The position numbers and the translations under genes are program-made. The notes under the pieces are model-generated. The model saw only the letters and a program-made list of their open reading frames with translations. It was not told the DNA's origin and made no database searches. Positions 57,586 to 64,000 of a DNA stretch of 64,000 bases are shown piece after piece; position 1 is the stretch's first letter, and each line of letters starts with the position of its first letter. Source of the DNA: an uncultured Shimia sp. (GTDB lineage: Bacteria; Pseudomonadota; Alphaproteobacteria; Rhodobacterales; Rhodobacteraceae); NCBI RefSeq assembly GCF_947498095.1, contig NZ_CANMJE010000004.1, forward strand, positions 204,908-268,907, given 5' to 3'.

Positions 57586-57604
57586 GTAACATCGGCTTAC
57601 GGCA
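57586..57604 (+). repeat. 19-bp repeat, copy 2
   Basis: Partner of 54084-54102 (18 of 19 identical, same orientation). Immediately downstream of the 84-aa gene; the rest of 57561-57814 has no recognisable gene. Confidence 0.45.
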
Positions 57605-57814
57605 TCCTCTGACCATACTGCGGCGGCTTTGGCATAAAGAGGGCGCAGGACTAGAGGGTCGCGCCAAGGTCGGATGTGCGGAACGTTTTCCGTTCACGAC
57701 TTTGGAGCAGGCGCGCGCTTCTATTGCGGAGCCACCTTTGTGCCGATTTTCGAAATGCTTCTGCGATACCTGAATTCGTCCGGCGACCTATTTGTTTGTA
57801 GGCGGTTTGGAAGC

Positions 57815-59206
57815 CTATCGTTCGCGCCCCTGCCATCCAGCCTCCAAAAGCTTGTCGGTTACAGCTTTCGCAAAAATAGGGTTCGAGTAAATCTGATCAA
57901 ACACGACGGATGGGTTGAACTCTGGCCAGTTTTCCATAAGCTCCAACGCATACTTCCTGGCCTTGTCAGCCTCTACAAGTCCTTGGTAGGAGGCCGACAA
58001 ATAAGCATAGTTGGGAGCTGAGATCGGAGAACCTGACAGGCTGGCCGCGATCAGGGTGTCGATGGCGTCCTGATAATGCCCAAGGTGAAAACTCGCGGCC
58101 CCATAGAAACTTTGATCTGCGTGGCGACCCAACGCTGATGTTCGTTTACGGTCTGGATCTGCGGCTTTTCGGGCGGCGTCGAATTCGCCGGTCAGCAACA
58201 TCACCACGGCGTAGAAATCCAGAACGTTTCCGTCCTTTGGCGCAAGGTCGAGCGCGAGTTCGGCGTGTTCTCTTGCTTCGGCGTCGCGTCCCTCGATAAG
58301 AAGTGTCCAGGACAGCGCAGATTGAGTCCATGAGTTTGTCGGCGATTGTTCAATGGCGCGGTCGACCATTTTGCGAGACTCGGCCAGGAGGCTGTTCCGA
58401 TCCGGGCCATCGGGCAAGAGCAGCGCCATTGCGGCAAGGCATTGCGCGGCGCCGGCATATCCGCCGAAGTAGGTGTCATCCTTTCGGATTGCCTGCCGAA
58501 ACATGGCCAACGACAGCTTCAACTGCTCTCTCTCGAACATTGGAAAGATCAGATTCCGCGCTTGATCCGAGAGTGTCACGGCCTGCAGGCTGGAGGGTGA
58601 TTTGCTCATCCTGGCGCGGCGTTCTGCTTCAAGCTTTGGGTCGCCTGAAGTAGGCGTTATTGCAGCTTCAGGGGCGTCGGGGCGCCCGAGCAAAGATGTG
58701 ATGGTCCCGAGCAAGAAACCGCAGCCCAATGCAACCAGAACTGCGCCCACTATGATTATCGAACCCTTGCTGCGCCGAAGGTCGGCATCGGCGGCTTTCG
58801 GCGCGGCATCAAGGGGTGGCGTCTCCGGGGATCTAACCTCAAAACGGGGCACATAGGCACCGGGGTCGACGTGAATAAGGACCGGGTCGCTCTGACCTGG
58901 GCCAACATAATACTCAGCCAAACGCCGCCTCAGTCGTCCAGCATCAACCCGAACAATGTTGTGACTGTCGGTATCTTGGTCGATCGCCCGGTCGTAGAGA
59001 TCTTCGGCAATGATCTTGGCAAGGATTTTGCGTTCTGGGTCGGCGAGATGCTTGGTTACGATGTAATCGAGCAAATCCACCAGCCGAGTTGACCCTGCAA
59101 ACGACTCGTCCGACTTTATCCGCTCCAATGCATCCAGAATCTCTGTTCGCGACGCGAGGGCAGTGTTTTGAATGTTCAACTCGGAGTGGTTCTCTGCGCT
59201 TCCCAT
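57815..59206 (-). CDS. Membrane-tethered winged-helix/TPR regulator
   Basis: 463 residues. The N-terminal domain (about 38-100) carries RLVDLLDYIVTKHL, KIIAEDLYDRA and NIVRVDAGRLRRRLAEYY. This is the winged-helix-like domain found in front of cyclase/TolB/TPR proteins of alphaproteobacteria. A membrane helix follows at about 148-172, then a tetratricopeptide-type region (about 215-455, e.g. GRDAEAREHAELALDLAPKDG). The topology, DNA-binding inside and TPR outside, resembles ToxR/CadC one-component regulators. It is divergent from the small coiled-coil/sulfatase genes and likely regulates them. Exact family uncertain. Confidence 0.72.
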   Translation of the reverse strand: MGSAENHSELNIQNTALASRTEILDALERIKSDESFAGSTRLVDLLDYIVTKHLADPERKILAKIIAEDLYDRAIDQDTDSHNIVRVDAGRLRRRLAEYYVGPGQSDPVLIHVDPGAYVPRFEVRSPETPPLDAAPKAADADLRRSKGSIIIVGAVLVALGCGFLLGTITSLLGRPDAPEAAITPTSGDPKLEAERRARMSKSPSSLQAVTLSDQARNLIFPMFEREQLKLSLAMFRQAIRKDDTYFGGYAGAAQCLAAMALLLPDGPDRNSLLAESRKMVDRAIEQSPTNSWTQSALSWTLLIEGRDAEAREHAELALDLAPKDGNVLDFYAVVMLLTGEFDAARKAADPDRKRTSALGRHADQSFYGAASFHLGHYQDAIDTLIAASLSGSPISAPNYAYLSASYQGLVEADKARKYALELMENWPEFNPSVVFDQIYSNPIFAKAVTDKLLEAGWQGRER

Positions 59207-59239
59207 GTTATCCTCACTACCCGCAAAGGTCAGGATTTC

Positions 59240-59258
59240 AAAGGGTTTTACCCCCTTT
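59240..59258. promoter_or_regulatory. Inverted repeat in the divergent regulator/sulfatase promoter region
   Basis: AAAGGG-N7-CCCTTT in the 130-bp gap between the tethered regulator and the coiled-coil gene. A following ACACCGTGT partial palindrome adds symmetry. Candidate operator for the regulator. Confidence 0.38.
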
Positions 59259-59336
59259 TACACCGTGTGACACTCGCGCTGGAAACCTGTTGATGCAAAC
59301 TGATCCCCGGAAATAGCCAAACGAACGGGACACCAG

Positions 59337-59564
59337 ATGCACATCATGGAGGAGAGCTTTCCTGAGCATGCCGCTTCACTTCGCTATGGCCGTGGAGTGG
59401 ACCCGGTACTGGACGAGATTTGCCGAGACTACGAAACGCTATCGATCGATCTGCAGAAGGCTGAACGCTCTGAGGGACGGTTAGACTACGGCCGTCAGGT
59501 GGAATTGCGCGACAGCCTCAAAGGTCTTCGAGAGGAGATCCTCGCCAAGCTGCGAATGCTCTGA
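59337..59564 (+). CDS. Small coiled-coil protein, 75 aa
   Basis: 75 residues, acidic-basic and helical from about residue 20 on: a segment with DEICRDYETLSIDLQKAER, then RQVELRDSLKGLREEILAKL. No membrane segment. ATG 59337 lies 7 bp after ACGGGA. The stop is about 105 bp before the sulfatase ATG. I do not recognise the family with certainty (DUF465-like helical hairpins are similar). Possible accessory or cytoplasmic factor of the sulfatase locus. Confidence 0.62.
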   Translation: MHIMEESFPEHAASLRYGRGVDPVLDEICRDYETLSIDLQKAERSEGRLDYGRQVELRDSLKGLREEILAKLRML

Positions 59565-59669
59565 ACGGTGTTCAGGCGGCAGAACAACCAACCAGAAACA
59601 GCGGCACCCATCTGTGCAACGGAGCCACTGAATGAAGACGCACAACCAACAAGAGTATTGGGAGATATC

Positions 59670-61364
59670 ATGACTATCAGAACCTCGCTCCTGACGGCCA
59701 CTTGTGCCGTCACGGTGCTAACGACAGCGCCATTCGCCATAGCCCAAAAAGCGCCGATCGTCCGTGACGCGGAGTACCGGATCCTCGAACGCCAGCACGG
59801 TGATCGCTGGACTGCCGAAGACACAGAGATTGATGCCAAGCTGGCCGAATTCCGCGAGAAGAACGGCGGCAAGCCGCCCAACATCCTTTATATCCTGCTG
59901 AATGATATCGGCTTTGGCGAGTTCGGAATGCCGGACCTTGATGTCATTCGCGGATACTCGACCCCGCATATCTCAGACTTTGCCGAACAGGGTATGTCGA
60001 TGATGCGGATGTACTCCGAGCCCAGCTGCACACCCACTCGCGTTGCCGCGATGACCGGGCGCCACCCGGTGCGCACCGGGTTTGACGAGGCCAAGGCGGT
60101 ACCTGAGGGCGAAGGGCTGGCGGCGCGCGAAGTGACCATCGCCGAAGTCCTGAGCGATGCCGGTTATGCCACGGCCCATATCGGCAAGTGGCACTTGGGC
60201 GACATCGAGCAGAGCTATGCCATCAACCAGGGTTTCGACTACGCCGAACATCCGATCCACCAGCAGGCGCAACTCGCCCTGATGAACACAACCGCGCTGA
60301 ACGAGGGCCATATAGCCGGCGTGGACATGCGCCTTCGTTCCGGCGAGTTGATGCTGGATGAGACTTTCCGTATCGATCCCTTCGCCATGGTCTACGGTAT
60401 CGCCGGCGAGAAGGGCGGCAAGATGCGCGAGGTCGACATGGAACCGGGCCAGAAGTTCTCGCAGGCCGACTACAATGCGATGGGCCAGCGCTACCAGGAC
60501 AAGACCATGGAGCAGCTGGAGCAAATGGCAGCAGGCGACAAGCCGTTCTTCCTGCAATACTGGCCGCTGATCCCAATCAGCTTCACGCGGACCGATATCG
60601 TGCAGGCCAAGACGCTGAATGGCGGGCCCATTGCTGAGGCCATCGTCAACATCGACACCTATGTTGGTGAAATTCTGGAACGGGTGGACGAGCTTGGCAT
60701 TGCTGACAACACCATTGTTGTCATCATGGGTGATAACGGACCGTTCATGGAGTTCGTCGACCGCAGCGGCCAGTCGGATCGTATTTATCGTGGCGGTAAG
60801 ACCGAGCATCTTGAAGGCGGTGTTCGCGTGAATGCCTTTGTCCGCTGGCCCGAACTCATCGAAGCTGGTTCGCGAGTCAAGGACATCACCCATGTGTCCG
60901 ACCTGTTCACAACCTTTGCACGGCTTGGCAACGCCGAGGCAGGCATCCCGCGCGACCGCATCATCGATGGCGTGGACCAGCTGCCATTGTGGCTCAAGGG
61001 CGAAACATATGGTCGGCGCGACTACGTTTTCATCTACGAGGGGTTCGTGCTGAAATCGTTGGTCAAGCAGCAGTTCAAGATGCACTTACCGCCTCCGGGT
61101 GGAAACCCGATCCTTGCGTCGATGTATGATCTCTACAAGAACCCTCGGGAAGACAGGCCTCAGGATTCTATCCAGGTCGGAGTTGGGTTCGGCGCCAATT
61201 TCAGCCTTATGGCAAAAAGACATCTGGCAATGAAGAAACAATACCCTGATCAGGCTCCCGGACATGGTGAGCTATATGGTGGCATTGAGAACCTTCGACC
61301 AGAAACCAAAGCACTGGTCGAAAATATCATGTTTGGCCAGAGCTTAACTGCCGGATCTGAGTAA
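59670..61364 (+). CDS. Arylsulfatase-like protein with altered metal/substrate residues
   Basis: 564 residues with a signal peptide (1-25, ending AIAQ). Type I sulfatase features: Cys120 in SCTPTRVAAMTG (formylglycine site), GKWHLGD (Lys173, His175), MGDNG (Asp355, Asn356) and Lys377 in YRGGKTEHLEGGVRV. Differences: the first metal site reads LLND (Asn78-Asp79) in place of Asp-Asp, and the substrate His expected after PFFLQYWPLIPI appears to be Ser304. Exported, presumably hydrolysing sulfate esters if active; needs a formylglycine-generating system. ATG 59670 with GGGAG upstream is chosen over the longer frame. Confidence 0.85.
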   Translation: MTIRTSLLTATCAVTVLTTAPFAIAQKAPIVRDAEYRILERQHGDRWTAEDTEIDAKLAEFREKNGGKPPNILYILLNDIGFGEFGMPDLDVIRGYSTPHISDFAEQGMSMMRMYSEPSCTPTRVAAMTGRHPVRTGFDEAKAVPEGEGLAAREVTIAEVLSDAGYATAHIGKWHLGDIEQSYAINQGFDYAEHPIHQQAQLALMNTTALNEGHIAGVDMRLRSGELMLDETFRIDPFAMVYGIAGEKGGKMREVDMEPGQKFSQADYNAMGQRYQDKTMEQLEQMAAGDKPFFLQYWPLIPISFTRTDIVQAKTLNGGPIAEAIVNIDTYVGEILERVDELGIADNTIVVIMGDNGPFMEFVDRSGQSDRIYRGGKTEHLEGGVRVNAFVRWPELIEAGSRVKDITHVSDLFTTFARLGNAEAGIPRDRIIDGVDQLPLWLKGETYGRRDYVFIYEGFVLKSLVKQQFKMHLPPPGGNPILASMYDLYKNPREDRPQDSIQVGVGFGANFSLMAKRHLAMKKQYPDQAPGHGELYGGIENLRPETKALVENIMFGQSLTAGSE

Positions 61365-61383
61365 ATCTCTATGAAAGTGAATT

Positions 61384-61405
61384 TGGGCCGGGAAAACTCG
61401 GCCCA
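61384..61405 (+). terminator. Hairpin between sulfatase and outer-membrane protein
   Basis: TGGGCCG-N8-CGGCCCA, 20 bp past the sulfatase stop. The 3' flank is CAAAACAATTATT, only weakly U-rich, so it may be a weak terminator or a processing hairpin giving unequal expression of the two genes. Confidence 0.45.
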
Positions 61406-61434
61406 CAAAACAATTATTCTTCGGGAAAATTGGT

Positions 61435-62244
61435 ATGGAAGACTTCAGTTTTGAGAGCACAAAGAGATGTTACTTGATCGCGATTGCGGTTTTTGGAGCC
61501 TTTTCGACTTCCGCACATGCAGAGCAGGCAGCATTCACCTATTCCGATGATTGGCAGTTTGACCTGACAGCCTATGCATTCCTGCCTGGTTCCTTATCGG
61601 GATCTTCTACAATTGCCGGACAAACAGTTCCACTGGATCTTGGCCTCAGCGATGCGCTTGATCTCTTGGATTTTACCTTTGCTGGTCGTTTTGAAGCTTG
61701 GAAAGGGGATTGGGGGTTCATTGCTGACGTGAATTACCTGGCACTTGAGATCAACGCTCAACCGGCCCCGCCTATCACGGCAGATGTGAACGTTGAACAA
61801 GCCTGGCTTGGATTGCTTGGTGCCTATCGCGTTGCATCAGGAAGCAATAGCAGAGGCAATACCTATTCGATCGATCTTCAAGGTGGCGCGAGGTACAATA
61901 GCTTGAAGCAAACTGTCGCCATCACAGGTGGTCCAGGAACTGGGGCAGCCTTGGGTGGTACCGAAACTTGGTGGGAACCAGTCATTGGCGCACGGGCCTT
62001 GTGGCAAATCAACGCTCTCTGGAACGGATTTGCAGCAGCCGATGCAGGTGGCTTTGGTGCTGGGGGAAATGACCTGGCATGGAGCGCCACCTTAGGATTG
62101 GGGTATGAGGTCGGTAAACACGGGACACTCAAATTTGGCCTCCGGTACTACAGTATCGATTACTCTACCGTCAGATCAGATGGCGTTTTTGCATACAAGG
62201 TTCAGCAAATTGGACCATTCGTCGGATATACCTATACCTTCTAG
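61435..62244 (+). CDS. Outer membrane beta-barrel protein
   Basis: 269 residues: signal peptide (about 1-29, ending SAHA), then alternating hydrophobic/polar strands with aromatic girdles. The C-terminus GPFVGYTYTF ends in Phe, as required for outer-membrane assembly. Eight to ten strands are plausible. Lies 70 bp behind the sulfatase on the same strand, so it may supply a pore or surface function for the sulfated substrate; that link is inferred. Confidence 0.8.
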   Translation: MEDFSFESTKRCYLIAIAVFGAFSTSAHAEQAAFTYSDDWQFDLTAYAFLPGSLSGSSTIAGQTVPLDLGLSDALDLLDFTFAGRFEAWKGDWGFIADVNYLALEINAQPAPPITADVNVEQAWLGLLGAYRVASGSNSRGNTYSIDLQGGARYNSLKQTVAITGGPGTGAALGGTETWWEPVIGARALWQINALWNGFAAADAGGFGAGGNDLAWSATLGLGYEVGKHGTLKFGLRYYSIDYSTVRSDGVFAYKVQQIGPFVGYTYTF

Positions 62245-62386
62245 CCGGATAGATAAACGCTCCCCTATTGGGCTCGAACCTGACCTTAGCTGCAGTGATC
62301 ACCAAAGTTGGTTAAGGGCTCAGGGCAGCCATTCGCTGCATGATTTTCCAATGCCTGCTATGACGGGTTTAATCTGACAGTGCCGA

Positions 62387-63220
62387 TCAGACGGTTTGTA
62401 GGAACAGCGCAGTCGCATAGGCGCGAAGGCGGTTTTCGTCGATCATCTGGGCAACGCGGATCATGGTCATGCCTCGCATGATCAGGTTGGCCGGAATGAA
62501 TGCCCATGCGCTGATCGTCCAGATCAAGGTTATCGGATCATCCAAATAGATCGGGTTAATCACGTCCGACATCATTTGAACAATCGCTGGGATCAAGAAT
62601 GGCATCAAAAAACCTAACACAATGTTAAGACGTCCGTCGCGTTGTAAGCGGGGCAGTACGTCGCCCCCTGCTGTTGGATCAAACAATGGCAGGTTCACCC
62701 AAACGTTGAACGCGCCATTTCGTGCAGGCCAGCCAAGAATTCGGACGTAGAAGAAGAAAACGGTCAAGGTCAAGAGTGAGATGAAATAGGCCATTCCTGC
62801 GGCAGTGCGTACCGAAAGCACAAGCTCATAAGAGGCATTCTCTGGCAGTATGATGGCGATAGAACGCACCGGTGAATATGGAAAATTGATCCAATCTCCC
62901 ACCACCATGCCCAAAGAGCGCAAGAAAGACGTCAGCGCACTTGGCTCAAACTGGCCTCGAGCAATGAATGAGAGTGACAAGACGCAAAGGAAAAGTGCCA
63001 AAAAGCGCAGCCGATTAAATGGTGGGGCATAGCGAAATTCCAGAATACTCGGGTAGCTCGACAGATATTCGAAGAAGACTAAAATGCCAGCAAACAAAGA
63101 CAGTAGAACGACGATGTGAATGGCATCGGTTGTCGCATGCGGAAGAATCAGAGCAGGCGTCGCTATCAGCAACGCCATCAATATTGCACGCGTGAGTGCA
63201 CTTACGAATTTTCCGATCAC
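62387..63220 (-). CDS. Conserved membrane protein, unknown function
   Basis: 277 residues with about six membrane helices. A characteristic central segment (NFPYSPVRSIAIILP, then ILGWPARNGAFNVWVNLPLFDPTAGGDV) is familiar from unnamed roseobacter membrane proteins. GTG start at 63220 behind GAAGGGAATAGGCA. The helices and charged loops look intact, but I cannot assign a function. Confidence 0.7.
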   Translation of the reverse strand: MIGKFVSALTRAILMALLIATPALILPHATTDAIHIVVLLSLFAGILVFFEYLSSYPSILEFRYAPPFNRLRFLALFLCVLSLSFIARGQFEPSALTSFLRSLGMVVGDWINFPYSPVRSIAIILPENASYELVLSVRTAAGMAYFISLLTLTVFFFYVRILGWPARNGAFNVWVNLPLFDPTAGGDVLPRLQRDGRLNIVLGFLMPFLIPAIVQMMSDVINPIYLDDPITLIWTISAWAFIPANLIMRGMTMIRVAQMIDENRLRAYATALFLQTV

Positions 63221-63352
63221 TGCCTATTCCCTTCTCCCTGGATGATCTCGATACATTGCCGCGATCTTTTTCCAACTTGATCTTGTCTTTTCTAGGCTCA
63301 CCGAGCGCCCCGTTTCTGCAGTGTTGGAGTACCAATATGATGCCAAAACACG

Positions 63353-63569
63353 TTAGGCCGCTGGCTGTTGAACATGTGGTGCCTGTGAAGACTGAAGTGC
63401 CGAAAATGCAAGTATGCCTGCGGTGATGGACTGGGCGCCAGGGGGCCGCTGCCGGAAACGATAACAAGAGCAAAGCAAGAGCCATGAACGCGAAATGACT
63501 GGCTATCAGCGCAGTAATGGCGGCTGCGCCCCCTATACACAATACCAGTGCAAGAATACCTAACTTCAC
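63353..63569 (-). pseudogene. Small membrane protein gene, probably frameshifted
   Basis: A strong GGAGGAG ribosome-binding site precedes GTG 63569. The translation starts MKLGILALVLCIGGAAAITALI, a hydrophobic helix pair. Near 63441-63445 (GGGGG on the plus strand) the open frame changes character. Dropping one base gives GAQSITAGILAFSALQSSQ and a stop at 63353, about 71 residues. Without the edit the frame runs implausibly 200 bp into the downstream gene. A frameshift or a sequencing error are both possible. Confidence 0.45.
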
Positions 63570-63842
63570 TGCTCCTCCGACGAATATGGCGTCTTGTGGA
63601 TCAGGCTAAGCCTAACGGTTATGGCTCAGTAATCGCCGCTCCTGACCCTAATGGCATCTTTCGAGACCTTTGTGGTGAGAATGTGGCAAATTTGTGTGGC
63701 GAATGTGCGGATTGAAGCCTGGTCCAGCGGCCAACGGTGTCAGAGGAAACTAGGTTGTGAACCCGCAGCGAACGGCAGCTTCCCGCACTTATTTCCAGTT
63801 CGTGCTGATGAGCAGCCCTATCTGACGGGTCCAAGTTGATTG

Positions 63843-64000
63843 TTAGTGCATGATCGGCCTGGGTTCCATTGGTATGATGGTTTCCGGAGCCGGAGGGCGG
63901 TAGCCCAATGCACTGTGCGGTCGTTTGGTGTTGTAGTGTTTCCTCCATTCTTCGATGATGATTTGAGCCTCCCTAAGCGAGTAGAAGATTTCTCCGTTCA
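63843..64000 (-). CDS. IS3-family transposase (OrfB), 3' end only
   Basis: Minus-strand frame open to the window edge: NGEIFYSLREAQIIIEEW, RKHYNTKRPHSALGYRPP, APETI... ending at TAA (63843-63845). This is the C-terminus of the integrase-core transposase of IS3-type elements. The rest lies beyond 64000. The flank TTGGACCCGTCAGATAGGG just past the stop resembles the inner part of such an element's end. Confidence 0.85.
   Translation of the reverse strand, partial: NGEIFYSLREAQIIIEEWRKHYNTKRPHSALGYRPPAPETIIPMEPRPIMH

Noticed and set aside
1..64000. CRISPR arrays, rRNA or tRNA genes
   Set aside because: No regularly spaced repeats and no recognisable rRNA or tRNA sequence found when reading the window; a covariance search was not possible.

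Overview
The window is a 64 kb chromosomal segment of an alphaproteobacterium, most likely a marine Rhodobacterales (Roseobacter-type) strain. This is inferred from gene content, not from a marker gene: a GcrA cell-cycle regulator, DUF1467 and DUF6455-like proteins, a TauABC set with an enlarged permease, single-domain AraC/GlxA regulators, and GC-rich coding sequence with strong third-position bias, which produces long spurious antisense frames. I saw no rRNA, tRNA or CRISPR array.

Layout. 0-9.5 kb: hrpB helicase, a Nudix hydrolase, a Pit phosphate transporter preceded by a Pho-box-like triple repeat, 6-phosphogluconate dehydrogenase, a PanE-type reductase and the argD-argF pair. 9.8-17.8 kb: EamA exporter, ABC-2 permease, gcrA, prephenate dehydrogenase, a Bcr/CflA transporter, an AsmA-like protein and rimO. 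18-25 kb: a DUF393 gene broken by one in-frame stop, a GlxA-type regulator, dgkA, four overlapping genes for small four-cysteine proteins, a UPF0029 protein, an M48 lipoprotein peptidase, DUF167 and a large exported DUF3604 protein. 25-36.4 kb: histone-deacetylase-like amidohydrolase, nitroreductase, EI24 and DUF1467 membrane proteins, methylmalonyl-CoA epimerase, an orphan receiver protein, a DUF1800-DUF1501 pair, aspS, and pabB-pabC. 36.6-48 kb: carB, a TauABC-type importer, and a divergent marR-iorA-iorB cluster for 2-oxoacid (arylpyruvate) oxidation.

From 48 kb onward the character changes to accessory DNA. There is a decayed SDR gene, an AraC regulator with a G9 tract at its ribosome-binding site, and a four-gene operon (HlyD adaptor, DUF2955 membrane protein, CPA1 antiporter, two-TM potassium channel). 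A decayed stretch (about 53.5-57.3 kb) holds a 36-bp perfect palindrome, a tyrosine-recombinase pseudogene and a transposase remnant, interrupted only by a lytic transglycosylase. Next comes a divergent locus: a membrane-tethered DNA-binding/TPR regulator facing a small coiled-coil protein, an atypical sulfatase and an outer-membrane barrel. The window ends in the 3' part of an IS3-family transposase gene.

The most interesting items are the four-gene cysteine-motif cluster (20.1-21.2 kb), the tethered regulator/atypical sulfatase locus (57.8-62.2 kb), the ion/efflux operon (49.4-53.5 kb), and the palindrome-plus-recombinase scar at 54 kb. No database search was possible; family names come from motif recognition by eye.
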